Shown here piece by piece: positions 24,652 to 33,545 of a DNA stretch of 42,557 bases. Made by a program: the position numbers and the translations under genes. How positions within the stretch are numbered: position 1 is the first letter of the stretch; each line of letters begins with the position of its first letter. Origin of the DNA: DAITAZ01 sp036824045 (GTDB taxonomy: Bacteria > Pseudomonadota > Gammaproteobacteria > Burkholderiales > Rhodocyclaceae). Where the stretch lies: contig DAITAZ010000031.1 of the NCBI GenBank assembly GCA_036824045.1, positions 1 through 42,557 of the forward strand, given 5' to 3'. Below the pieces are notes generated by a model. That model made no database searches. It saw nothing but the letters and a program-made list of their open reading frames with translations, and was not told where the DNA came from.

Positions 24652-24961
24652 GTATATCTCCTTCTGGATGGTCTGGGTGTGTGTCCCCCACAGGCTCATC
24701 AACGCGCCTGCCTCGCGGCAGGTTGACACGCCCTGCGCACGCACGGGCTTGTCAAGCAGATTTGCAGAAATTACCAATATTCGACGTCGGAGCAGCGCGT
24801 CAGGGGGCATCCGCCACTTTGGCGTGTTGCCGGGTTAACGTGTGCTGGCGGGCAAAATTGAACCGCTTGGCCGGGGATTGTGCGTGGGCACGGGGCGCTC
24901 GCCCTGGAGGGTTGGGGCGCCGCCTGCCCGGTGCCGGCGGACGCTGGCGGCAGGGATCGGC
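24652..24961. other. 310-bp gap with one inverted repeat
   Basis: No credible gene. Arms TTGACACGCCC (24723-24733) and GGGCTTGTCAA (24745-24755) pair at 10 of 11 positions around an 11-nt loop. The site is about 75-100 bp upstream of the small gene on the minus strand and could be its operator. No matched -10 was found for the TTGACA on either strand. Confidence 0.45.
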
Positions 24962-25237
24962 TCAGTTCTCGGCGGACGGCGGCGGGCTTTCCAGGTACTT
25001 GCGGTCCAGCCGCGCCATGGCGCGGGCGTAATAGAGGATGATCAGGAAGTACACGATGAGGGCGCCCTGGGCGCCCACGTAGAAGGAAAACGGCCAGCCA
25101 AAGAAGGAAAAGCTCAGTTCGCGCGCGAAATAGGTGAGGACGAACGTCACCAGAAACCAGATGGCGAGCAGCGTGCCGGTGATGCGCACGTTGCGCCGCC
25201 AGTAGGCTTCCAGCCGGGGGTTGTGCTGCTCATCCAT
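24962..25237 (-). CDS. DUF4212 protein, small subunit of a sodium:solute symporter
   Basis: 91 residues with GAGGAG 9 bp before the ATG. It has two membrane helices, about 20-40 and 50-70, separated by ARELSFSFFGWPFSFYVGAQGAL, the hallmark of DUF4212. Family members are normally encoded immediately before a large SSS-family (acetate/lactate-type) permease subunit. Here the next gene downstream is an unrelated 93-residue protein 311 bp away, so the subunit is an orphan unless its partner is elsewhere. Function alone is unknown. Confidence 0.85.
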   Translation of the reverse strand: MDEQHNPRLEAYWRRNVRITGTLLAIWFLVTFVLTYFARELSFSFFGWPFSFYVGAQGALIVYFLIILYYARAMARLDRKYLESPPPSAEN

Positions 25238-25379
25238 GGGCTACGCTCCTCTCAGACGCCCACTTTAGCGCGTAAGCGCGCGGGCTGCACCGGGGCCGGG
25301 CCCATGGGGGGTGCCCCCCATGGCTTGGCAGGCCCAAGCCGGCAATGATGGCGCCTCACGCATCGCAAGGACGATCAAC

Positions 25380-26435
25380 ATGGACCGCGCACCTTTTAAC
25401 CGACCCGCCCTCGCAGTGCGCTTCACCGGGCGCGGGTCGGAATACTTCGGCATCTGGGCCGTCAACCTCCTGCTCTCGGTTCTCACCCTGGGCATCTACT
25501 CGGCCTGGGCCAAGGTCCGCCGCAACCAGTATCTGTACCGCCATACGGAGCTGGCCGGAGCGGTGTTCGACTACCACGCCTCGCCCCTGGCCATCCTCAA
25601 GGGGCGGGCCATCGCCTTTGTCGCCTTTGTGGTGTATTCGATGGCGGGCCAGTTGCACCCGGGGCTGGCCGCGCTGTTGATGTTCGTTTTCTGGGGCGCG
25701 CTCCCGTGGCTGGTGGAGCGTTCACTGCGCTTCAATTTGTACCAGACCAGCTATCGGGGCCTGCGTTTCGGGTTTGAAGCCCCGGCTGGTCGCAAGTACG
25801 GCGCGCTCCTGGGCTGGCCATTCCTGTCCACCGTTTCCTTCGGCCTGATGATGCCCTTTGCCCAGCAGCGGTTCTTTGCCTATCTGGGCAACCACTCCCG
25901 GTTTGGCGGGCAGGCTTTTACCCTGAATCTCAAGCCCGCGCAGTTCTACGCCCTCTATGGCCGGGCGCTGGCGCTGCTGGTGCTGGGGGTGGCCGGGCCC
26001 GCCCTGCTGGTGTTCGGACTGGCTGCGGGCGATGTGCCCGCCCAGGGGCCGGCGCGGGCACAGGGGCAGTTTTTTGCCGGGCTGGCGGCGGGGGGCGTGG
26101 CTTTCCTCCTGCTCATGTGGGTGTGGGCACCCTATCTGCGGGCGCGTTTGCAGAACCTGGTGTGGAATGCGCTGGAACTGGGCCCGCACCGCTTCGCGAG
26201 CACGCTTTCCGCCCGCCGGCTGGCCTGGGTGAGCATCAGCAATCAATGCCTGATCGTCCTGACCCTGGGCCTTTACCGGCCCTTCGCCGTCATTCGCAGT
26301 GTGCGCTGCCGGCTGGAGGCGGTAAGCCTGTTGCCCCAAGGCAGCCTGGATGATCTGGTGGCGGGCGCCCGCGGGCAGCAGGGTGCGGTGGGGGCCGAGA
26401 TGGCGGAAATGTTCGACGTGGACGTGAGTCTGTGA
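25380..26435 (+). CDS. YjgN-family membrane protein (DUF898)
   Basis: 351 residues from the ATG at 25380, preceded by AAGGA. It has the DUF898 pattern: FTGRGSEYFGIWAVNLLLSVLTLGIYSAWAKVRRNQYLYRHTEL at about 14-58, a repeat-like AYLGNHSRFGGQAFTLN later, and a final TLGLYRPFAVIRSVRC. Six to eight membrane helices are visible. The role of the family is unknown. The stop overlaps the GTG start of the M48 protease gene, so the two are translationally coupled, as is usual for this pair. Confidence 0.92.
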   Translation: MDRAPFNRPALAVRFTGRGSEYFGIWAVNLLLSVLTLGIYSAWAKVRRNQYLYRHTELAGAVFDYHASPLAILKGRAIAFVAFVVYSMAGQLHPGLAALLMFVFWGALPWLVERSLRFNLYQTSYRGLRFGFEAPAGRKYGALLGWPFLSTVSFGLMMPFAQQRFFAYLGNHSRFGGQAFTLNLKPAQFYALYGRALALLVLGVAGPALLVFGLAAGDVPAQGPARAQGQFFAGLAAGGVAFLLLMWVWAPYLRARLQNLVWNALELGPHRFASTLSARRLAWVSISNQCLIVLTLGLYRPFAVIRSVRCRLEAVSLLPQGSLDDLVAGARGQQGAVGAEMAEMFDVDVSL

Positions 26436-27499
26436 CGGCCGCTGCGCACCTGCCCGCGCCGGTGTCGGCGGACTATTTCGACGGGCGTGCCGCCCGCCGC
26501 CACCCGGTGCGTCTGGGCCTGCGGGCCGGGCACCTGGTGGTGGAGGGCGATGGCGTGCAGCGGGAGGCTCCGTGGGCCGAACTGCGCGTTTCCGAGCCCA
26601 TGGGCGGTGCGGCGCGGCTCGTCCACTTTGCGGATGGCGCCTACTGCGAAGTGCGGGATCTGGCCGGGCTGGCGGCGCTCCTTGCCGCCGCCGGTCATCG
26701 GGATGCGGCCCATGTGCGCTGGCAGTTCAGCGCCCGGGCGGTGCTGGTTGCCCTGGCGGCGCTGGTTGCCCTGGCCTGGGGCATGTTCCGGTTCGGCCTG
26801 CCCGCGGCGGCCGTCTCGGTCGCAGAGGCGTTGCCGGATGCGCTGGTGGCGGCCTTGAGCCAGCCGACGGAGGATCTCCTGGACCAGCAGATGCTCAAGC
26901 CCTCCCGCCTGCCGCCGCTCCGCCAGCAGGCCATCGCGGCCAGGCTGGCAGCGCTGACCGCCCGCCCGCCGGGCGCGGCGCCGCCGGCGATCCGCCTGCA
27001 GTTCCGCGATGGGGGACCCCTCGGGGCCAATGCGCTGGCGCTCCCCCACGGCACGGTGTTTCTGACCGACCAACTGGTGGCCCTGGCCGCCAGCGATGAC
27101 GAGGTTGTGGCGGTGCTCGCCCACGAGACCGGCCACGTGGCCCGCCGCCACGGTATGCGGCTGCTGGTGCAGAACGCCGTGGTCGCCACGCTGGCCGCCT
27201 GGTACCTGGGGGATGTGAGCAGTGCCGCCGCCATGCTCGCCACTGTGCTTGTCCAGGCCCGCTACTCCCGGGGCATGGAGCAGGAGGCGGATGACTATGC
27301 CGCTGCCTGGCTGGAGGTCAACGGCCGCTCCCCGCTGCTGCTGGCGGACATGTTGCAGCGCCTGCAGCATCAGCACGATGCGAAACGGGGCGGGCCCAGT
27401 CCGGCCCCTGCCGGTGGGGGCGAGGCGCCGGACTGGTTCTCCAGCCACCCGGCCACCCAGGAGCGGATCGAGCGCCTGCGGCGTGGGTCGATCCGCTGA
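26432..27499 (+). CDS. M48-family membrane metalloprotease
   Basis: 355 residues, starting at a GTG that overlaps the previous TGA (GTGA). The zinc motif is H231-E-T-G-H235, with a downstream glutamate in MEQEADDYAA as the likely third ligand. A non-catalytic N-terminal domain is followed by a membrane helix at about 100-122 and the protease domain with LPHGTVFLTDQLVALA. Family members such as BepA and HtpX degrade or refold envelope proteins. Together with the DUF898 protein it probably forms an envelope quality-control pair. Confidence 0.93.
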   Translation: MTAAAHLPAPVSADYFDGRAARRHPVRLGLRAGHLVVEGDGVQREAPWAELRVSEPMGGAARLVHFADGAYCEVRDLAGLAALLAAAGHRDAAHVRWQFSARAVLVALAALVALAWGMFRFGLPAAAVSVAEALPDALVAALSQPTEDLLDQQMLKPSRLPPLRQQAIAARLAALTARPPGAAPPAIRLQFRDGGPLGANALALPHGTVFLTDQLVALAASDDEVVAVLAHETGHVARRHGMRLLVQNAVVATLAAWYLGDVSSAAAMLATVLVQARYSRGMEQEADDYAAAWLEVNGRSPLLLADMLQRLQHQHDAKRGGPSPAPAGGGEAPDWFSSHPATQERIERLRRGSIR

Positions 27500-27505
27500 G
27501 CCGGC

Positions 27506-27970
27506 TCAGTCCACAGGCAGGATGAGGCTCTCTTTCACCTCTTCCATCACCACGTAGCTGCGGGATTCCGCCGCCGAGGGCAGCTTGAGCAGAATGCTGC
27601 CCAGGAGCTTGCGGTATTCGCTCACATCCCCCAGCCGGGCCTTGATCAGGTAATCGAAATCGCCGGAGACCAGGTGGCATTCCAGCACCTCCGGCACGAA
27701 CTGCATTTCCCGCTTGATCCGCTCGAACACCTCGTCGGACTTGGCCGCGAGTTTGATCTCCACGAACACCAGCAGCGTCTTGCCCAGCGCCCGCGGGCTC
27801 ACCCGTGCGTGATAGCCGGTGATCACCCCTTCCTTCTCCAGCCGCTTTACCCGCTCCGCCACCGGCGTGGCGGAAAGCCCCACCTTGTGCGCCAGTTCGG
27901 TCATGGCGATGCGCCCGTCCCGCTGGAGGGCTTCCAGGATGCGGCGGTCAATCCGGTCCAGCTCCCGCAT
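27506..27970 (-). CDS. Lrp/AsnC-family transcriptional regulator, probably of dadA
   Basis: 154 residues from the ATG at 27970, with GGAGGG 5 bp upstream; an in-frame ATG at 27982 lacks such a site. The N-terminal helix-turn-helix is LDRIDRRILEALQRDGRIAMTELAHKVGLSATPVAERVKRLEKEG, followed by an ArsD-like ligand-binding (RAM) domain with GDFDYLIKARLGDVSEY. It is divergent from dadA over 139 bp, the arrangement of DadR-type activators that respond to alanine. A 30-bp inverted repeat in the gap is its likely operator. Confidence 0.93.
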   Translation of the reverse strand: MRELDRIDRRILEALQRDGRIAMTELAHKVGLSATPVAERVKRLEKEGVITGYHARVSPRALGKTLLVFVEIKLAAKSDEVFERIKREMQFVPEVLECHLVSGDFDYLIKARLGDVSEYRKLLGSILLKLPSAAESRSYVVMEEVKESLILPVD

Positions 27971-28014
27971 GTTTCCCTCCATGCGCCATTGCGGCCGAGG
28001 TGGGTTTGAGAGAA

Positions 28015-28044
28015 TTCACTGAAACTGGAAACAAGTTTAGTGAA
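28015..28044. promoter_or_regulatory. Inverted repeat between the Lrp gene and dadA, likely operator
   Basis: TTCACT-g-AAACT and AGTTT-AGTGAA form an 11-bp inverted repeat with one unpaired G, centred at 28029. It lies 45 bp from the Lrp start and 66 bp from the dadA start. A weak TAGACT -10 candidate for dadA is at 28065-28070. Confidence 0.5.
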
Positions 28045-28109
28045 AAAAACTGCTCGCTGCTGCCTAGACTGCTCATGTTGTCTGCCCCAACAGCAAACAG
28101 GAGAGAACC

Positions 28110-29405
28110 ATGCGAGTCATCGTCCTTGGCAGTGGCGTCATCGGCACCACCACCGCCTATTACCTGGCCCGGGCAGGCGCCCGGGTGACCGTGGTGGACC
28201 GGCAGGACGCACCGGCGCAGGAAACCAGCCACGCCAACGCGGGTCAGGTCTCCCCCGGGTATTCCACCCCCTGGGCGGCGCCGGGTATTCCCCTCAAGGC
28301 GGTCAAGTGGCTGTTCCAGCGCCATGCGCCCCTGGCCATCCGGCCGGACGGCAGCCTCTTTCAATGGCGCTGGATGCTGCAGATGCTGGCCAACTGCAAC
28401 GCCGCCGACTACGCCGTCAACAAGGCCCGGATGATGCGGTTGGCTGAGTACAGCCGGGACTGCCTGCGCACCTTGCGCCAGGAGGCCGGCGTCGAATATG
28501 AACAGCGCAGCCTGGGTACGCTGCAGGTGTTTCGCAGCCAGGCCCAGGTGGACGCGGCGGCCCGGGATATCGCCGTGCTGGAGCAATGCGGGGTGGCCTT
28601 CGAGCTCCTGGACCGCGCGGGCCTGGCCCGGGCCGAACCCGCCCTGGGCCGGGTGAGCCACCGCCTGGCCGGCGGGCTGCGCCTGCCCGGCGACGAAACC
28701 GGGGATTGCCAGCTCTTCACCACCCGCCTGGCGGGGAAAGCGCAGGCCCTGGGGGTGGACTTCCGTTTCGGGCGACCGGTGGCGCGGCTGTTACGCACGG
28801 GCGCCGGCATTGCCGGCGTGGCGCTGGCCAGTGGCGAAACGCTGGTCGCCGACCGCTACGTGCTGGCCTTCGGCAGCTATTCCCGGCAACTGGCACGGGA
28901 TCTGGGCCTGGATCTGCCGGTGTACCCGGTCAAGGGCTACTCACTCACCGCGCCGCTGGTGGATGCGGCGGCGGCACCGCTGTCCACCGTGCTGGATGAA
29001 ACCTACAAGGTGGCGGTCACGCGTTTCGAGCAGCGCCTCCGCGTTGGTGGCATGGCCGAACTGGGCGGTTTCGACCTGCGGCTCAACCCCCGCCGCCGCG
29101 CCACCCTGGAAATGGTGGCCGGCGATCTCTTCCCGGGTGGGGCCGATCTGCGTGCCGCCTCGTTCTGGACCGGCCTGCGGCCGATGACGCCCGACGGCAC
29201 GCCCATCGTCGGCGCCACCCCCGTGCCCAATCTGTACCTCAATACCGGTCATGGCACCCTGGGCTGGACCATGGCCTGTGGCTCCGGGCAGGTGCTGGCC
29301 GACCTGGTCTGCGGCCGCCAGCCCGCCATCCGCCACGACGATCTGGCGCTCGCCCGCTACGCTCGCGGCCAACGGCCGGCCGGCTACCGTCCGGGCTTTG
29401 CCTGA
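28110..29405 (+). CDS. dadA: D-amino-acid dehydrogenase, small subunit type
   Basis: 431 residues. The N-terminal FAD motif is VIVLGSGVIGTTTAYYLARAG (residues 3-23), followed by ETSHANAGQVSPGYSTPWAAPGIP, characteristic of DadA, and PVKGYSLT, then the C-terminal FWTGLRPMTPDGTPIVGATPVPNLYLNTGHGTLGWTMACGSG. It oxidises D-amino acids, chiefly D-alanine, to keto acids and passes electrons to the respiratory chain. AGGAG precedes the ATG by 7 bp. It is divergent from an Lrp-type regulator; no alanine racemase gene is present nearby. Confidence 0.96.
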   Translation: MRVIVLGSGVIGTTTAYYLARAGARVTVVDRQDAPAQETSHANAGQVSPGYSTPWAAPGIPLKAVKWLFQRHAPLAIRPDGSLFQWRWMLQMLANCNAADYAVNKARMMRLAEYSRDCLRTLRQEAGVEYEQRSLGTLQVFRSQAQVDAAARDIAVLEQCGVAFELLDRAGLARAEPALGRVSHRLAGGLRLPGDETGDCQLFTTRLAGKAQALGVDFRFGRPVARLLRTGAGIAGVALASGETLVADRYVLAFGSYSRQLARDLGLDLPVYPVKGYSLTAPLVDAAAAPLSTVLDETYKVAVTRFEQRLRVGGMAELGGFDLRLNPRRRATLEMVAGDLFPGGADLRAASFWTGLRPMTPDGTPIVGATPVPNLYLNTGHGTLGWTMACGSGQVLADLVCGRQPAIRHDDLALARYARGQRPAGYRPGFA

Positions 29406-29503
29406 GCCCTCGCCCTTGGGTGCCGGGGGGGCTCTCCGGTAACATCCGGGCCGGTACCGGGTTGGCTGTGACGCCGGTATCGCCCACCGAGAGAGAGTCC
29501 CCC

Positions 29504-31414
29504 ATGATCACAAGCAGGCATCTTGAACTGCTGGCCCCCGCCAAGAACGCGGATTTCGGCATCGAAGCCATCAACCACGGGGCCGATGCCGTCTATATCG
29601 GCGGCCCGGCCTTTGGCGCCCGCTACGGCGCCGACAACACCGTGGCGGACATCGAGCGGCTCGCCACCCACGCCCACCGCTATGGCGCCCGGGTGCTGGT
29701 GGCGCTCAACACCATCCTGCGCGACGACGAGATCGACCAGGCCGAGCGCCTGGTGCGGGAGATCCATGCCGCCGGCGCCGATGCCCTGATCGTGCAGGAC
29801 ATGGGCCTGCTGGAGCTGGACCTGCCCCCCATCGAACTCCACGCCAGCACCCAGACGGACATCCGCACGGTGGAGAAGGCCCGCTTTCTGCAGGACGTGG
29901 GTTTTTCGCAGATCGTGCTGGCGCGGGAACTGAGCCTGGATCAGATCAGCCGGATCGCCGCCGCCACCGACTGCGTGCTGGAGTACTTTGTGCACGGCGC
30001 CCTGTGCGTGGCCTACAGCGGCCAGTGCTACATCAGCCACGCCCATACCGGGCGCAGCGCCAACCGGGGCGAGTGCTCCCAGGCCTGCCGCCTGCCTTAC
30101 GACCTGGCCGACGCCAGCGGGCAGGTGGTGGCCAGCGGCCAGCACCTGCTGTCGATGAAGGACAACAACCAGAGCGACAACCTGCTGGCGCTGGCCCGGG
30201 CCGGGGTGCGCTCCTTCAAGATCGAGGGGCGGCTCAAGGATCTTTCCTACGTCAAGAACATCACCGCCCACTACCGGCAGTTGCTGGACGGCATCCTGGC
30301 GGCGCACCCGGATTTCCTGCCCGCTTCGGCCGGGCGTTGCCGCTACACCTTCACACCCCGGCCGGAGAAGACCTTCAACCGGGGTTACACCGATTACTTT
30401 GCCAACGGTCGCCAGCACGGGATCGAGGCCTTCGAGTCGCCCAAGTTCGTGGGTGAGGCCATCGGCCGGGTGCTGCGGGTGGACCCGTCACGCCGCCATG
30501 TGGACGTGGAGGCCGTGGCCCCCGTCCATAACGGGGACGGTCTGAGCTGGTATGACCCCAAGGGCGAACTCTGCGGTCTGCGGGTGAACCGGGCCGAGGG
30601 CAATCGCCTCCACCTGGCGGAGGCGATTCCTGCCTCGCTGGTGGCGGGAACCTCGCTCTTTCGCAACCACGATCAGGACTTCGAGCGGGCGCTGGCCCGC
30701 AAGTCCGCCGAGCGGCTGATCGGCGTACGGCTCCGGCTGGAAGCATACGGCGAGGGCCTGGTGCTCCAGGTGACGGACGAGACCGGCATCACCGCCAGTG
30801 CCACGCTCGCCCAGCCCCTGGAGCCGGCCCAGAATCCGGAGCGCGCCCTGGCGGCCTTGCACGAGGGCCTGGCCAAACTGGGAGGCACGCTGTTCACCGC
30901 TACGTCTGTCGAGGTGGCGTTGGCCGCGCCCTGCTTTCTTCCCGCCGCCAGCCTCAACGCCCTGCGGCGGGAGGCCATCGCCGGGCTGGAGGCCGCCCGG
31001 GCGGCCGCCTACCGGCGCCCCGTCCGCCGGCCGGCGGTGGAGCCCCCGGTCCCGTACCAGGACGAGGCGCTTACCTACCTGGGCAACGTGCTCAACAGCA
31101 AGGCGCGGGCGTTCTACGAGAAGCACGGGGTCAAGCTGATCGCCGACGCCTACGAAGCCAACCAGGAGCCGGGCGAGGTTTCCCTGATGATCACCCGCCA
31201 CTGCCTGCGCTACAGCTTCAACCTCTGCCCCAAGGAAGTGAAGGGCATCCGGCCCGACCCGATGACCCTGATGAACGGCAAGGAAAAACTCACCCTGCGC
31301 TTTGACTGCAAGCGCTGCGAAATGCACGTGGTGGGGCGCATCAAAAAATCCGTGCTCAACGCTCCGGCCATACCCCTCACCTTCCACCGCCAGCGGCCGC
31401 CCGCCGCCCACTGA
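29504..31414 (+). CDS. rlhA: 23S rRNA 5-hydroxycytidine synthase (U32 family)
   Basis: 636 residues from the ATG at 29504. The U32 core starts LELLAPAKNADFGIEAINHGADAVYIGGPAFGAR and has the cysteine pattern ALCVAYSGQC, then GECSQAC, likely [4Fe-4S] ligands. A long C-terminal extension ends with FDCKRCEMHVVGRIKKS and ITRHCLRYSFNLCPKE, which matches E. coli RlhA (YdcP, 653 residues) rather than the shorter TrhP/UbiU members. The enzyme hydroxylates C2501 of 23S rRNA using prephenate-derived chemistry. It ends 30 bp from the convergent slyX. Confidence 0.93.
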   Translation: MITSRHLELLAPAKNADFGIEAINHGADAVYIGGPAFGARYGADNTVADIERLATHAHRYGARVLVALNTILRDDEIDQAERLVREIHAAGADALIVQDMGLLELDLPPIELHASTQTDIRTVEKARFLQDVGFSQIVLARELSLDQISRIAAATDCVLEYFVHGALCVAYSGQCYISHAHTGRSANRGECSQACRLPYDLADASGQVVASGQHLLSMKDNNQSDNLLALARAGVRSFKIEGRLKDLSYVKNITAHYRQLLDGILAAHPDFLPASAGRCRYTFTPRPEKTFNRGYTDYFANGRQHGIEAFESPKFVGEAIGRVLRVDPSRRHVDVEAVAPVHNGDGLSWYDPKGELCGLRVNRAEGNRLHLAEAIPASLVAGTSLFRNHDQDFERALARKSAERLIGVRLRLEAYGEGLVLQVTDETGITASATLAQPLEPAQNPERALAALHEGLAKLGGTLFTATSVEVALAAPCFLPAASLNALRREAIAGLEAARAAAYRRPVRRPAVEPPVPYQDEALTYLGNVLNSKARAFYEKHGVKLIADAYEANQEPGEVSLMITRHCLRYSFNLCPKEVKGIRPDPMTLMNGKEKLTLRFDCKRCEMHVVGRIKKSVLNAPAIPLTFHRQRPPAAH

Positions 31415-31444
31415 GCCACCACGCGGCGCAGGCGGCAGCCGGAT

Positions 31445-31645
31445 TCAGTAGTGGGGCGGGATGTCCTCGCGCAGGTCGCGCGGCTCGTCGGGCAGGTTGT
31501 CCTGCACGAGCTGTCGAAGCTGGCGCAACTCCCGCTGCAGGGCCTCGATTTGCTGCTGCTGGCGGAAGACGGTTCGGTTGAGGGTCTCGATCAGGTCTTC
31601 GGTAAAGCTGTAGCGGATTTCCAGCTCGGTCAGGCGGTCTTCCAT
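31445..31645 (-). CDS. slyX: SlyX family protein
   Basis: 66 residues from the ATG at 31645; a longer frame to 31726 is not supported by family length. It is one coiled coil, DRLTELEIRYSFTEDLIETLNRTVFRQQQQIEALQRELRQL, ending in the characteristic PPHY. SlyX is a small protein of unknown role. It is divergent from a hypothetical gene. Confidence 0.92.
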   Translation of the reverse strand: MEDRLTELEIRYSFTEDLIETLNRTVFRQQQQIEALQRELRQLRQLVQDNLPDEPRDLREDIPPHY

Positions 31646-31761
31646 GGCGGTTTGGGCGGCGTGGCTCGGGTCGGCATTGTAAGGGGCCGCGCCGGTGATG
31701 GCGCGGCGGATCGGGTTGTGGTGCAATCCGCGCCTTTGGCTCTTCCGTTTGCCCTTGTCCG

Positions 31762-32451
31762 ATGAAGAACGTTCTCGCCATTCTGCTGCTGATAGTTGTT
31801 GTCGTTCTGGCCGCGCCGCTGGTGCTTCCCCCCGGCGAGCACAAGGCCACGCCCGGGGTGGGCATGCCCTGGGAGGTGACGGTGACGGAAGAGGGGGCGT
31901 CCAAGGTGTTCGGGCTGCAGATCGGCGCCAGCACCCTGGGGGAGGCGCGGCAAGTGCTGGGTGCGGATGCCAAGGTGGCGATCGTGGCTGCGCCGGGGGA
32001 GCTGGGCCAGTTGGAGGCCTACTTCGAGCAGATTGCCCTGGGCATGCTCACCGGCCGGATGGTGGCGACCGCGGCGGTTCCGCAGGCGATGCTCACTGCC
32101 TGGCGGGAGCGTGCCGCCAAGGGCGAGTACATGGAAAGCACCACCCGCAAGTTCACCCTGGCCGAGGCCGATCTGCCTGCGGCCTTGCAGGCGCCGGTCG
32201 CCGCCCTGAGCTTCATCCCCTCCGCCCAACTGGACGAGGCCACCGTGATCAGCCGCTTTGGCCAGCCGGCGGAGCGCGTCCGCACTGGCGAGACGCTGGA
32301 GCATTTCCTCTACCCGGAAAAGGGCCTGGCCTTGACCCTGGACGCCAAGGGCAAGGAGGTGTTGCAGTACGTGGCGCCGCGGGAATTCGCCCGTCTGCGC
32401 GAGCCGCTGCTCAAGGCCCGGCAGGAGGCGCCCAAGACCGAGGGCAAGTAG
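31762..32451 (+). CDS. Hypothetical membrane-anchored protein
   Basis: 229 residues. A single N-terminal hydrophobic segment (residues 3-22, LAILLLIVVVVLAAPLVLP) anchors it in the inner membrane or acts as a signal. The rest is soluble, with PWEVTVTEEGASKVFGLQIGASTLGEARQVLG, where the last part resembles the strand-helix of SmpA/BamE-like proteins, and a later ATVISRFGQPAERV, the same type of motif. Two such motifs suggest a duplicated BamE-like fold, but this is a resemblance by eye only. It converges on the glycosyltransferase gene with 17 bp between. Confidence 0.72.
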   Translation: MKNVLAILLLIVVVVLAAPLVLPPGEHKATPGVGMPWEVTVTEEGASKVFGLQIGASTLGEARQVLGADAKVAIVAAPGELGQLEAYFEQIALGMLTGRMVATAAVPQAMLTAWRERAAKGEYMESTTRKFTLAEADLPAALQAPVAALSFIPSAQLDEATVISRFGQPAERVRTGETLEHFLYPEKGLALTLDAKGKEVLQYVAPREFARLREPLLKARQEAPKTEGK

Positions 32452-32468
32452 GCGGTGTGGTCCGCGCG

Positions 32469-33545
32469 TCAGCCCAGCCGGGCGAGCAGTGCGGATACCA
32501 CTTCGTCGATGCCGCTGGCAGTGGGTGGCGGCGGGGCGGGCTGGGCCACCAGCGCGTCCAGCCGTGCAGGCAGATCCCCCCGGGCGAAGGCTGAGGCGGG
32601 CGCGGCCCGGACGCGGCCGTGGGCCGCGAGCCAGGCCACCAGCCACGGCTGTTCCGGCCAGTCCGGCCGCTCGTGGTAGAGCACGGGCGTGCCGCACAGG
32701 GCGGATTCCACAAAAGCGCCATAGCCGGGCTTGGTGATGAGGGCGTCGCTGCTTGCCAGCACCTGGCGGAAATCCCAGGGCAGCGCTTCCAGGTCGATGA
32801 AGTGCGGCCCCCGCACGCCCCATTCAGCCGGCACGATGTAGTGCCAGCGCGCGTCGGTGGGCCAGGCCTCCACCGGCAGCCGGTGGGCCACCCCGCCCAT
32901 CGAGAGCAGCGCCAGCCGGGCCGTGGCGGGCAGGCCCAGGTGGGCCTGCAGCGCCGGCCGGACGCTGGCGGCGGTTTCGCCCACCGGGCCGGTGGGGCGG
33001 GCCGCGGCCAGCCCGGACATGGGCAGGAAAGGCGTGAGCTGGAAGAACACTTCGGCCTGGTTGTAGGCGGTCCGCATCGTTTGGCACAGTTGGGCCGCCT
33101 CCCCATCGTCCGGGCAGTAGCCGCCGAGGATCTCCGCCCAGTTGAGGCTGCACATGGCCACGCCGGGAACACCGGCTTCAAAGGCGGCCGCGAGGCTCAG
33201 GTAGGGGGCGTTGGCAAGCAGCAGATCCGGCGCCAGGCCACGGAGGATGGCGGCCTCCCGGGCGGTGCGCTCCGGCCAGCGGGCGTGGAAACGGCGGTAG
33301 GCGGCCAGGCTGGCGGGGACGTCCACGGTGACGGCGTCGGCCATGACCATGCCGAAGTCCAGCGCCGCTGCCTGGTACCGGAATGGGGTGCGCAGGCGGC
33401 GGGCCACCACCGCCTCGGGCAGGGCGGTGCGCACGGTCAGCCGCAGGCCCGGCAGCCGCTGGGCGAGCCGGTTGAGGACGGGCGCGGTCTGGGCCAGATG
33501 GCCGAAGCCGTGGCCCGAAACGTCTACCACCAGATGCCGCGTCAC
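32469..33545 (-). CDS. Glycosyltransferase-like protein (MurG / arabinokinase N-domain type)
   Basis: 358 residues from the GTG at 33545; the open frame runs on to 34079 but the upstream part is a shadow of the MEKHLA gene. It starts HLVVDVSGHGFGHLAQTAPVLNRLAQ, the GHGxGH nucleotide-sugar glycosyltransferase loop also seen in the N-domain of plant L-arabinokinase. It later has LALLSMGGVA and SSDALITKPGYGAFVESALCGTPVLYHER, the GT-B donor-binding region. Acceptor and sugar are unknown. Start and the upstream stop overlap as GTGA, so it is coupled to the MEKHLA gene. Confidence 0.8.
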   Translation of the reverse strand: MTRHLVVDVSGHGFGHLAQTAPVLNRLAQRLPGLRLTVRTALPEAVVARRLRTPFRYQAAALDFGMVMADAVTVDVPASLAAYRRFHARWPERTAREAAILRGLAPDLLLANAPYLSLAAAFEAGVPGVAMCSLNWAEILGGYCPDDGEAAQLCQTMRTAYNQAEVFFQLTPFLPMSGLAAARPTGPVGETAASVRPALQAHLGLPATARLALLSMGGVAHRLPVEAWPTDARWHYIVPAEWGVRGPHFIDLEALPWDFRQVLASSDALITKPGYGAFVESALCGTPVLYHERPDWPEQPWLVAWLAAHGRVRAAPASAFARGDLPARLDALVAQPAPPPPTASGIDEVVSALLARLG

